54,735 nt of DNA from positions 1 to 54,735 of the forward strand of contig WSZJ01000016.1 in assembly GCA_009773755.1 (NCBI GenBank), in the 5' to 3' direction. Under the pieces are notes generated by a model. The model was not told the origin of the DNA, did not search any database, and saw only the letters and a program-made list of their open reading frames with translations. This DNA is from Planctomycetota bacterium (GTDB taxonomy: Bacteria; Planctomycetota; MHYJ01; WSZJ01). Positions 26,119-34,235 of this stretch are shown here, one piece after another; within the stretch, counting starts at the first letter, position 1; each line of letters starts with the position of its first letter. The position numbers and the translations under genes were made by a program.

Positions 26119-28488
26119 CTACTTCGGGACCGGCTGCCACGCGCCGCGACCCGGGAATGGGTCGGCGTCGATCGGAAACAGCCGCATCTCGTTTTTCCCG
26201 TCCGCGTCCATCACCCAGAGCTCGTTGCGGCCGCTTCGTCCCGTGCTGAAGAGGATTTTGGTGCCGTCGGGCGACCATGAAGGGTCGTCGTTGTTGGCGT
26301 GGTGTGGCTCGTGCGTGAGCTGCGTGCTCGCCGTCCCGTCCGCGCGGATGCTCCAGACCTGGCCGTACTTCGTTTCGATGCCGGACCAGAACACGACGCG
26401 GTCGTCCACCGGCGACCACGAGGGAGCGTTGGTGTCGTGCGCGGTCTCGAGGACGCGAGTGCCACCCTTGTCGACGTTGGTCCTGTCCTCGACGGTGAGA
26501 ATGCGCTCGTTCGTGCCGTCCGAATTCATGATTCCAATCTGCGGCTGCGGGTTCGAAGGGTCGGGGTTGCGGACCAGCATGAAGACCATCTGCTTGCCGT
26601 CGGGCGACCACGACGGCCTGACCTTCATCGTGCTACTCGAGGTGACCTGCTTCTCTTCCTTCCCGTCCGCGCGCACCGTCCAGATCTGCCCGTTGCGTGA
26701 GAATGCGATGAGCCGGCCATCGGGAGACCAATCGGGCGAAATGCCGCGCGCTGCGATGAGCTGCTGATTCGAGCCGTCGGCATTCATCACGCCGATGAAG
26801 GGACCGTTTTCGCGGATCGCCATAAACGTGAGCCTCTTGCCGTCGGGCGACCAGTCGGCGAGTCCGTTCTGGCCCTCGGACGTGAGCTGACGCCGCTCCG
26901 AACCGTCGGGCTTCGCGACGAAAATTTGCAGCCGCCCCTTCGCATCTCGAAGCCCGAAAGCGATGACGCCTCCCTTGACGCGGCTCAGGTCGTTGTGGCC
27001 GCTGTCGACGGCGTCGGTCAGCGCTTCGTCCAGCACGGCTTCCGCTTCCTCGAAATTCCGGTCCTTCAGGAGGGGCTCCAGGCGATCGAGGATCTTGCCG
27101 ATCTTCCGGCGCGACTCCAGGGGGACCTGGTCGCCGTCGAGCGCCTCCCGGAGCCGCTTCATCTTGTCGAGCAGGCTCTGGGGAGGACGACCCGGGTTCG
27201 GAGCCGGTCCGTGGCCGACTTCGTCCGCCGGCGCCGTCTGCGCGACCAGCCCGAATCTCACATCCGAGTCGAGATGGATGCCGCGGCCTGCCGGGAGGTG
27301 ATCGAGCGCGGAGCGATCGTCGAGCTTGCGGTCGTTGTGATCCCACGTCAGTTTTTCCCGCCCCTCCGCGACCAGGATCAGCCGCGTCACGGAGCGGCCC
27401 TCCAACTTCGCGAGCCCCTTCCATGTCAGCCGCACATCGTTCGACCAGAGCCGCCCGTCGCCGACGCCGACCTGCGACTCGGAGGCCGTCGCGGAACTGG
27501 TCCCCTGGAAGCGGACCCAGGTTTCTCCATGAATCTCCTCGACGCGCCCGCGAAGCTTCCACGACCCCTCCCCGTCCGGGCAGCGGGTCGGATCCACGTC
27601 GAGCTGGCCCAGGAACGCCTTCCCGCACAGCGAAAACGCCGCGAAGCCCGGGACGTCGAATTCCTCTTCACCGGCGGCGTCGGCCGCTTCGGCGAGCGCG
27701 CGCTGCGCTTCCGGCGCGATCTCGATGCGCGATTCGAGGTAACGTTCCTGCTGCGAAGTATCGCCCGTCGGCTTGCCGTCCTTGAACGTCCGGCCGAAGA
27801 CCGTGCCGACCAGCGTGCCCGCCTCGACGACCGGCAGCGCGGGGCAGCGCTCGCCTTCCCCGTGCGCTTTCGGAGCAGGACCGGTCTCCCTCCCCTCGAC
27901 ATCGTCCACCCGCGCGCCGGGGAACGTCCCGTACCGCTCCGCCGCGAACGGTTCCGACCCCGCCGGATGCGCTGCGTTCAATTTGAGGACGTGATCGAGG
28001 AATTCCGGAAGCGCGCCTTTCCCCTCGAACATGATCGCCCAGGCCAGCACGCGGCCGTCCGCGTTGACCGCGCAGATCCCCTGCGGCACGATCTTCGAGC
28101 GCCCGATCTCCGCGTAGAGCCGGCCTTCCGCGCCCTGCGACATGAAGTTCACAAGCCCCGCCTTCAGCGCCACAGGCACGAATTCCTTTTGCACGCGCTC
28201 GACCACCGTCGCGTCGCTGAACACCGCCTCACGGGCGGCGCCGGCGAACACTCAGCATCGCTCGTCGTTCACCGGCCGGTCGATGAAGATCCAGAGAATC
28301 GCAGGCTTCCCCGTTTTCTTCGCCTCCGCAAGCCCTTCCAGCAGGCACGACTTCCACGCGATCCCGCGCCAGGCGACGTCGTCGACCCGAAGCGACCGCG
28401 CCTCTTTTTCCATTTCGTCAGGGGTGGGCTGCGCGGCGAGCGCCGCGGCTCCGGCGAGTGCGAACACGGTCACGAGAAGCGCTTTCAT
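26119..28488 (-). CDS. Thioredoxin-like / WD40-type beta-propeller protein with in-frame TGA (candidate selenoprotein)
   Basis: Read through one TGA at 28252-28254, the frame encodes 789 residues: signal peptide (MKALLVTVFALAGAAALAAQ), a thioredoxin-like domain, a middle region, and a C-terminal TolB-like propeller with repeated DWSPDGKRLTF, DWSPDGRLIAF, SWSPDGKQMVF and SWSPDGTKILF motifs. The first 78 codons end ...KKTGKPAILWIFIDRP-VNDERC; the codons after TGA continue VFAGAAREAVFSD and FVPVALK, the second half of the same thioredoxin fold. Aligning 'VFSD..V....FVPV' with thioredoxin-7 proteins puts the TGA at the nucleophilic Cys of CxxC. A hairpin 9 nt downstream resembles a bacterial SECIS. 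Alternatives are a nonsense mutation, a sequencing error, or re-initiation at the adjacent GTG. Exported, probably envelope-located. Confidence 0.6.
28220..28242 (-). promoter_or_regulatory. SECIS-like hairpin after the in-frame TGA
   Basis: On the minus strand, GGCGCCGCC (28242-28234), loop CGTGA, GGCGGTGTT (28228-28220): a 9-bp stem with six Watson-Crick and three G-U pairs. The second loop base is G, and 19 nt separate it from the TGA. Both fit published constraints on bacterial SECIS elements (a G among the first two loop bases, about 16-37 nt from UGA). In a sequence this GC-rich some hairpin is expected by chance. Confidence 0.4.
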
Positions 28489-29114
28489 GGGCTGACTCCT
28501 GAAGTGGTCCGACGGCTCATGCTGCTGCGGCTCGTCCCGCGATGCCGGAGTATGCGGAGGACAGAGAGACCAACGGTGAGAGGAGCCGCATATTGCTCGT
28601 CACCTCCGTTCCGTCAACCAGGTTGGCGTTCCCTGGGCGGGCCTGTCGGCCGAATCCGTGCCGGGCGCATCTCCGTGCCAGGACGAATGGGAGGCCCCGT
28701 CTGAGGCGCCTGTTGCGCCCACGGCGCAGATGCCCACCAGTTGGCCCCGGTTGGCTATGAGTTGGCCCCTGAGTTGGACCGAGTTGGCCTGGAGTTGGCG
28801 ATCTTGAAACGAGCGTCCACAACAATTCCCACGCAATACTCGATGTGCGATTCCGTCCGGAGCTCTTCTGCGCAAGATTCAACTCTTAAGATCATTCAAA
28901 AGCTTCAGCGACAAAATGCTGCGTTTTCGCCGCGTATCGAAGAGTTTGCTTTGTATAAGAAGATTTTGAGCCAGGAGGCAGCAATCCGGGTTGACTTGGA
29001 TGCGAGGGGGTTCGTTAGGTTGGTTGCTTCGAGGGAGTCGTCGGCACCTCGGGGTCCGTTCGGACCTCGGACGATTTCGAATTCCTTATGACATGCCCCA
29101 TAGAGGAGGAATCC
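28489..29114. other. Long divergent intergenic region of atypical composition
   Basis: 626 nt between the thioredoxin/propeller gene (-) and an exported protein (+). An open frame at 28741-29091 has no family resemblance, no good start and contains repeat-encoded residues, so I do not call it. From ~28830 to 29100 the sequence is clearly more A+T-rich than the rest of the window, hinting at foreign or regulatory DNA. It contains the phased GTTGG array described separately. Confidence 0.5.
28741..28799 (+). repeat. Six GTTGG motifs in helical phase
   Basis: GTTGG starts at 28741, 28751, 28762, 28774, 28784 and 28794, that is at spacings of 10, 11, 12, 10 and 10 nt; five of the six extend to GTTGGC. 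All lie on one face of the helix. This could be an operator array for a multimeric regulator of either divergent neighbour, or a degenerate short tandem repeat. Confidence 0.7.
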
Positions 29115-30134
29115 ATGCTTCGCGCCTGGCACCCCGTCGTCGCTCTTCTCGCCCTGGCCTCCCTCGCGTCGGCGGAAACATATTTCGAACCCGCCCCCGG
29201 AGAGACCGTCCTGCTTCACGATGAGTTCGATGGCGGCACGCTCGCCGCCCACTGGACGTTCCGCTCGAACAGCTCCGGAGGCTCCTTTTCCCTGCACGGC
29301 GGCCAGATCGATCTCACCGGCGGCACGACTGACGGCGGCGGCGTAGTGATCGAAACTCCTGAGATCCTCACACCCACCCCCGGCACGATCCTCGACCTGC
29401 GCGTGCGCGCCAAGTTCAACGGGGCTTCCGCCCCCGTCGCAATCGGATTCGTCAAGTGGGCGCCCGATGACGACCGCGGGACCGTTACGTTCGGCTGGCG
29501 ACCCGACCTCAAGCGCATTATTGCATGGTCCGCCCGCCCCTACGATCCGCACTTCTTCCCTATCGAAGGAGTCGACTCCTCGGTCTGGCACGACTTCCGC
29601 ATCGTTCATTCTGGCGACTCCGTCGACTACTTCATCGACGAAGTCCGCGTCGCCACCATCTCCGAACGCGTCCCCTCCGGCCACGCCATGCGGGTCATCC
29701 TCGACCAGTCCTCTACCGGAACCAGTCACACCAGCGAATACAGCGCCGTCCTCCTGACTTCCCGTCCGGCCCCCGCGCCCGACACAACTCCCCCGACGAT
29801 CGTCTCCGCTTCCGCCGACCCCGCCGTCCTCTGGCCGCCCAATCACAAGATGGTGGAGGTCGCGCTGGCCGTCGAAGCGATTGACGACAGTGATGCAACG
29901 CCAGGTTGCTCGATCGTCGCGGTAACGAGCAACGAACCCACCGACGGCCTCGGCGACGGCGACACTCCGGTGGATTGGGAACTGACGGGCGGCCTGACGC
30001 TGAAGCTGAGAGCCGAGCGATCGGGGAAAGGCGACGGGCGCGTCTACACCATCACCGTCGCCTGCACCGACGCGGCGGGCAACACGAGTCACGCGGCGGT
30101 CGAGGTGAAAGTGCCGAAGAGCAAATCCAGGTGA
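29115..30134 (+). CDS. Secreted protein with LamG-like domain and C-terminal 'PPNHKMV' module
   Basis: 339 residues from the ATG at 29115, preceded by GAGGAGGA. Signal peptide LRAWHPVVALLALASLASA. Residues ~15-210 look like a concanavalin/LamG-type jelly roll (LHDEFDGGTLAAHWTFRSN, ILDLRVRAKFNG, HDFRIVHSGDSVDYFIDEVR). After a Pro-rich linker, LWPPNHKMVEVALAVEAIDD and YTITVACTDAAGNTSHA form a beta-sandwich module often found at the end of large bacterial extracellular proteins. It probably binds glycans or mediates surface contacts; no catalytic residues seen. Monocistronic. Confidence 0.75.
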   Translation: MLRAWHPVVALLALASLASAETYFEPAPGETVLLHDEFDGGTLAAHWTFRSNSSGGSFSLHGGQIDLTGGTTDGGGVVIETPEILTPTPGTILDLRVRAKFNGASAPVAIGFVKWAPDDDRGTVTFGWRPDLKRIIAWSARPYDPHFFPIEGVDSSVWHDFRIVHSGDSVDYFIDEVRVATISERVPSGHAMRVILDQSSTGTSHTSEYSAVLLTSRPAPAPDTTPPTIVSASADPAVLWPPNHKMVEVALAVEAIDDSDATPGCSIVAVTSNEPTDGLGDGDTPVDWELTGGLTLKLRAERSGKGDGRVYTITVACTDAAGNTSHAAVEVKVPKSKSR

Positions 30135-30247
30135 TTTGAGGCGATCTGCAACGGGCGCGTCTCCGTGCTAACATGCGCCCATGCTTCCGCTGCACCTTCG
30201 AATACGCCTTCGCTGAAGCGCGCTCCGTTCCGGGCGCGCCGTTCGGC

Positions 30248-30321
30248 GGGCCCGTAGCTCAAAGGTTTAGAGCGGGGGACTCATAATCTCCTGGTTCCTG
30301 GTTCGAGTCCAGGCGGGCCCA
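30248..30321 (+). tRNA. tRNA with CAU anticodon, probably Ile2 (lysidine type), possibly elongator Met
   Basis: Folds as a full cloverleaf: acceptor GGGCCCG/CGGGCCC, D-arm GCTC-loop-GAGC, anticodon stem GGGGA/TCTCC with loop CTCATAA, T-stem CCTGG/CCAGG with loop TTCGAGT, discriminator A. CCA is not encoded. The G1-C72 pair rules out the initiator. The GACTCATAATC anticodon arm and TGGTT variable loop resemble tRNA-Ile2(CAU), whose C34 TilS converts to lysidine, more than elongator Met, but sequence alone does not settle it. Confidence 0.9.
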
Positions 30322-30336
30322 TGTGATGGACCGGGC

Positions 30337-30828
30337 ATGACAGATCCCCTTTCTCCCACCGCTGTTCCCTCGCCGCGACCGCCTGACGAAGCCGGTCTCG
30401 GTTCACTGATGGTCGTTCCGATCCTGGTGGTCCTCGTCGCCGGATGCGCGTTCGCCGCCGTCGGGTACTTCGTGTGGTCGGGCCATCGGCAGGAGACGCC
30501 TGACTCCGCTGAGCTCAAGAGACTCAACGCGCTTCACAGCGCCATCCTGGCCTACAAGGAAGAACGGGGAACGTATCCGCCGGGCCCGAGCTCGGCGCTG
30601 GTCCGCGCGTTGGCAACACGTTCAAAGAGAGGGGTCCCCTTCCTTGAAATCCCGGCCCACGCGTTGTCCGCTTCGGGGGAGTTGCTCGACGGGTGGGGCA
30701 CGCCCGTGTGTTATCGCGAAGGGCCGAATCCGCCGACTCCCGGCGGCCGGCCGTACGAGCTGTACTCGTGCGGCCCGAATGGGAAAGATGAGCGAGGCGC
30801 GGGCGACGATGTCGGCGTCGGAGACTGA
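30337..30828 (+). CDS. GspG-like membrane-anchored protein without prepilin signal (paralogue 1)
   Basis: 163 residues, starting 15 nt after the tRNA. A Pro-rich N-terminal tail precedes one membrane span (SLMVVPILVVLVAGCAFAAV). The outer part has the layout of the type II secretion pseudopilin GspG: a helix (LKRLNALHSAILAYKEERGT), YPPGPSSALVRAL, ELLDGWGTPVCY and a C-terminal YELYSCGPNGKDERGAGDD that mimics the GspG calcium-site loop. The prepilin peptidase motif (G-F-T-L-x-E) is absent, so it should not assemble into a pseudopilus in the normal way. A second copy lies at 32272-32778, on the other side of the radical SAM gene. Function unknown. Confidence 0.75.
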   Translation: MTDPLSPTAVPSPRPPDEAGLGSLMVVPILVVLVAGCAFAAVGYFVWSGHRQETPDSAELKRLNALHSAILAYKEERGTYPPGPSSALVRALATRSKRGVPFLEIPAHALSASGELLDGWGTPVCYREGPNPPTPGGRPYELYSCGPNGKDERGAGDDVGVGD

Positions 30829-30830
30829 AC

Positions 30831-32135
30831 CTATACCGGCCGGTTCATCACGCCCTCAAACGTCCGCAGCGTCCGATTCTCGTCCTTCCCGTCGTAGAAC
30901 TCTTCCCAGAGGTATTGGAAGCCCGAGAGGAGCTGGTCCTCGGTCATCCCCTTCGGCCGGTACACCACGTTCCCCGTGTTCCACAGGTCGTAGTTCCGGT
31001 GCAGGATCCGGTCCTCCGCCTCGAGCCGCTGCCCGAACGGCGTGCCGGGGAAGGGCGTCTCGATGTAGAACTCGGCGAGGTCGATGCCGGACTCGCTGCA
31101 GAACTGGATGATTCGGTCGAAGACGCCCTCGTCCTGGTCGTCGGAGCCGACGCCGAAAGAGCCGAAGAAATGGATCCCGGCGTCCTCGATCATGTGGACG
31201 AGGTCGATGCCGTCCTGCCACTCCTTCGGGCTGCACTCGGGGCTGAGCAGGGCGCGCGAGAGGCGGTCGAAGCCGAAGACGGTGTACATCGACGACGTGC
31301 CGCCCCGCTTCAGCTTGCGATAGAACTCGGGGTCCGCAAACATCATCATCGTCGAAGCGAGGAAAATGCTCAGCCCGCGCCCGGCCGTCGCTTCCATGAG
31401 ACTCATCAGGTACGGGAGGATGCGCCGCTTGTTCGGCAGCATCACCGTGTCGTCGATAATGTAGAACTGCTTGAAGGGCATCGCCTCGATGTCTTCGATC
31501 ATCTTCGCGACGGGGCGGAAGCGGATATCGAGGCCTTCCTTGAGCGGGATCGGGCAGCCGGTGCAGCGCACGGGGCAGCCGCGCGTGGCCAGGACGAGGT
31601 GCGCGCTCCAGCTGTAGTTGTCTCCCTCGAAGATGCTGCGCTTCGGGATCGGCAGGCGCGCGAGGTCGTACTCCCCCACGGGCTTGTAGAGCCGCTTCAG
31701 CGTCCCCGCCCGCGTGTCCGCTAGGATTTCGTCCCACACCGGCTCGACCTCGCCGACGCAGACCGAGTCTGCATGGAGAAGCGCTTCCTCGGGCAGGCAG
31801 CTCGGATGAATCCCGCCCATGATGACCTTGGTGCCGCGGCGGCGGAATTCGTCGGCGATCGCATAGGCGCGATTGGCCTGCGGGGTGAAAAAACTGAGCG
31901 CGACGAGGTCGGGCTTCTCGTCGTAGTCGACAGGCTGGCCAATGTTGTCGTCGGTGAGGTTGACCTCGATGTCCGGCGGCGTGAGCGCGGCGATGAGCGG
32001 CAGACCCAGCGGCGGGGGCATCGTGTAATTGCCGACCTGGTGCTTCTGGACGAGCGGTTTGAGCCGCTCGTGACCGTCCAGGAACTTCTGGAAGCGCGGG
32101 TAGATGAGCCGCAGCTTCAGGTCGCGAGCAACCAT
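30831..32135 (-). CDS. B12-binding-domain radical SAM protein
   Basis: 434 residues from the ATG at 32135, which has CGGAGA just upstream; a longer frame exists but lacks support. An N-terminal cobalamin-binding Rossmann domain (IEVNLTDDN, PDLVALSFFTPQ, KVIMGGIHPSCLPEEALLHA, VCVGEVEPVW) precedes the radical SAM cluster motif Cys187-x3-Cys191-x2-Cys194 (ATRGCPVRCTGCP). The B12 domain lacks the DxHxxG base-off motif. Such enzymes catalyse methylations or rearrangements on lipids and cofactors; the substrate is unknown. It is convergent with GspG-like paralogue 1 with only 2 nt between stops, and divergent from paralogue 2. Confidence 0.88.
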   Translation of the reverse strand: MVARDLKLRLIYPRFQKFLDGHERLKPLVQKHQVGNYTMPPPLGLPLIAALTPPDIEVNLTDDNIGQPVDYDEKPDLVALSFFTPQANRAYAIADEFRRRGTKVIMGGIHPSCLPEEALLHADSVCVGEVEPVWDEILADTRAGTLKRLYKPVGEYDLARLPIPKRSIFEGDNYSWSAHLVLATRGCPVRCTGCPIPLKEGLDIRFRPVAKMIEDIEAMPFKQFYIIDDTVMLPNKRRILPYLMSLMEATAGRGLSIFLASTMMMFADPEFYRKLKRGGTSSMYTVFGFDRLSRALLSPECSPKEWQDGIDLVHMIEDAGIHFFGSFGVGSDDQDEGVFDRIIQFCSESGIDLAEFYIETPFPGTPFGQRLEAEDRILHRNYDLWNTGNVVYRPKGMTEDQLLSGFQYLWEEFYDGKDENRTLRTFEGVMNRPV

Positions 32136-32271
32136 GGTCTCCGCCCCCGGAGTCATGAGGAATAGGTGGCCGCAGAGTCCCCGAAACCCGCAGCCGGACG
32201 ACCCAGAGAATACCGTAATTTCGCACCGGGCGAAGCGCGGGATGGTAGTCAACGAACTATTATGGAAGCGT

Positions 32272-32778
32272 ATGCCTGACGCAAATCTCCCCGATCGGCC
32301 GTCCCCGGCAGCACCGCCACCCGGTCGTCCCGTTCTCCCGATGCGACTTGCGGCCTTTGTCCTTGCACCTGTCGCGATCGGATTCCTGGTGGTGGGACTC
32401 CTCGTCGCGCTCGCCTGGAGAGGCGCGAGGTCATTCGACAATTCTGACGGCCGACGATCCATGTCGGCTGAACTCCAAGACTTGGGCATGGTGCTCAAGC
32501 TCTACCAGACAGACTTCGGCGTCTACCCTCCCGGACCGAATGCCGCCCTTGTCCGCACCTTGCAGACCGCAGGGCAGAAGGGCAGCCCATACGGCGGAAT
32601 CCTGCTTGAACACGTCGCGCCGTCCGGGGAACTCCTCGATCGCTGGCAGAGACCGTTCGTATACAAAGTCGGCGTCAAGGTGAGAGGCGGCAGCGCCCTG
32701 GGTTTTCGGCTCTATTCTCTCGGTCCAAACGGTGCCGACGAGAACGGCGAGGGTGACGACATCTCGGTTGAGAACTGA
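32272..32778 (+). CDS. GspG-like membrane-anchored protein without prepilin signal (paralogue 2)
   Basis: 168 residues from the ATG at 32272. TATTAT lies 8 nt upstream and GGAAG in between, so either a leaderless or a short-leader start is possible. Architecture equals that of paralogue 1: Pro-rich tail, one membrane span (AAFVLAPVAIGFLVVGLLVA), helix ELQDLGMVLKLYQTDFGV, YPPGPNAALVRTL, ELLDRWQRPFVYK and FRLYSLGPNGADENGEGDD. Identity with paralogue 1 is concentrated in these motifs. It ends 2 nt before the beta-helix gene and is probably co-transcribed with it. Confidence 0.75.
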   Translation: MPDANLPDRPSPAAPPPGRPVLPMRLAAFVLAPVAIGFLVVGLLVALAWRGARSFDNSDGRRSMSAELQDLGMVLKLYQTDFGVYPPGPNAALVRTLQTAGQKGSPYGGILLEHVAPSGELLDRWQRPFVYKVGVKVRGGSALGFRLYSLGPNGADENGEGDDISVEN

Positions 32779-32780
32779 AC

Positions 32781-34235
32781 ATGTGGCTCCTCGCGATCTG
32801 CTTCGACCTCGTGACACCGGGCACGCTGGCGGCCGCCAACGAAGCCGCGCGGGCCGGCGACGTCCTGGAGTTGCAGGCCGGGACCTACCGGACGCCGATC
32901 CGGCCGGCGCGCTCGGGCGAAGAAGGTAAGCCGATCGTCTATCGCGCGGAAGCGGGCGGGCGACCGGTGTTCACGGGGCTCGAAGTCGCGATTGACTTGC
33001 GCGGACGGTCGCACGTCACGTTCGAAGGGATCGCCGTCGAGAAAGTCGACCGGTTCCTGTGGGCCGAGGAATCGAGCCACATCACGCTTTCGAAATGCAC
33101 GTTCGACACGTCGACGGTGTGGGAATCGTGCCGGCTGAAGCGGATGGGCGATTTTCTGCGCGTGACAGACTGCGTGTTCAGGAACGGATCGGATCTGCTC
33201 AGCATCCAGGGTGGAAGCCATCACCTCATCGAGAATTGCACCTTCGACACCGCTTCCCACACCTGCCTCGTCCTGATGGGTGTCGAGCGGTCGGTCGTGC
33301 GGGGGAACACGCTTCGGAATCCCGATCAAAAGCTGATGGAAGTGTTCACGACGCGCGAGAAGGACTGGAAAGGCGAGCCGCGGCTGTCGCAGTTCCTCGT
33401 GATCGAGAACAACCGGTTCGAGCTGGCCGCGGGAAAAGACGGTCACTCGGGGATCCAGTACGCGGGGAACCGGTCGATCCTCCGACGCAACGTCTTCCGC
33501 TCCTGCGGGACGGGGATCGAATTCACCGCGTACAAGAGCGACGCGCCGGAAGCGCACCACAATGTCTCGAACCGGTTCTACAACAATACTGTGGTCGCGT
33601 GCGGCGGCGAGGGGAAGCACGACACGGGAGTGACGCTCGCGCCGGCGATGCCGGACTTTTCCGATCAGGTCTTCGTGAACAACATCATCGCGGGGAACCG
33701 GTGCGGCGACGGGCGCCCGGCGGTGCAGGTGGCGCTGGGATGGGACGCCGTGCCGGCGCACGCGATTTTCCGTGCGAACGACATCGTCGCCACGAAACCC
33801 GGCGAGGACGTCTTCTGGTGGGGGGACGCGAAGGGGAAGAAGACGTTCACTCTCCAGGAGTACGAAGCCGCGTGGCCGAAGAATGCCTCGCTCAACATCG
33901 AGGCCGCGCCGCGATTCGTCGACGCGGAGAAGGGTGACTTCCGGCTGAAGGCCGGGTGCGCGTGCATCGACGCCGGCGTGCCGCTCAGCGCGGCGACGGA
34001 GGCCGGCGACGGAAAGGTCCTCCGGGTGGACGACGCACTTTTCTTTTCCGACGGCCATGGCGTCTCCGACGGCGACGCAATCCGGGTCGGCGCCGAGCTT
34101 GTCCGTGTCGTGGCGGTCGACACGGAAGCCCGTCGCCTCACGCTCGACCGCGCGATTTCATGGAAGGCCGGCGCGCCGGTCACGCTCGACTTCGCCGGCA
34201 AGGCTCCGGACATCGGGGCGTTCGAAAGCCGGTAG
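32781..34235 (+). CDS. Right-handed parallel beta-helix protein
   Basis: 484 residues. It shows the periodic N-x-(F/I/V) ladder of pectate-lyase-like helices: LEIQAG-type opening (VLELQAGTYRTPI), HVTFEGIAVEKVD, HITLSKCTFDTS, FLRVTDCVFRNGSD, LIENCTFDTA, VIENNRFELA and FNNIIAG-like QVFVNNIIAGNRC, finishing with the typical APDIGAFESR. Such folds are polysaccharide lyases, sulfatase partners or structural surface proteins; no catalytic set is evident. The signal peptide is poor (MWLLAICFDLVTPG), so the start may be slightly wrong or export atypical. Its last 78 nt overlap the convergent methyltransferase gene. Confidence 0.8.
   Translation: MWLLAICFDLVTPGTLAAANEAARAGDVLELQAGTYRTPIRPARSGEEGKPIVYRAEAGGRPVFTGLEVAIDLRGRSHVTFEGIAVEKVDRFLWAEESSHITLSKCTFDTSTVWESCRLKRMGDFLRVTDCVFRNGSDLLSIQGGSHHLIENCTFDTASHTCLVLMGVERSVVRGNTLRNPDQKLMEVFTTREKDWKGEPRLSQFLVIENNRFELAAGKDGHSGIQYAGNRSILRRNVFRSCGTGIEFTAYKSDAPEAHHNVSNRFYNNTVVACGGEGKHDTGVTLAPAMPDFSDQVFVNNIIAGNRCGDGRPAVQVALGWDAVPAHAIFRANDIVATKPGEDVFWWGDAKGKKTFTLQEYEAAWPKNASLNIEAAPRFVDAEKGDFRLKAGCACIDAGVPLSAATEAGDGKVLRVDDALFFSDGHGVSDGDAIRVGAELVRVVAVDTEARRLTLDRAISWKAGAPVTLDFAGKAPDIGAFESR

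Noticed and set aside
28251-28251. Independent GTG start for the 710-codon propeller ORF immediately after the TGA
   Set aside because: Not excluded, but it would split a thioredoxin fold and leave the second part without a signal peptide or a usable ribosome-binding site.
26926-28704. 592-residue plus-strand ORF opposite the thioredoxin/propeller gene
   Set aside because: Low-complexity Arg/Pro composition without domain features; the minus-strand frame carries clear propeller repeats.
28741-29091. 116-residue plus-strand ORF in the divergent gap
   Set aside because: No domain, weak start, and its first part is the GTTGG repeat array.
30248-30337. tRNA gene as an attachment site for an integrated element
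   Set aside because: No integrase, no repeated 3' tRNA fragment seen nearby; the following genes look chromosomal.
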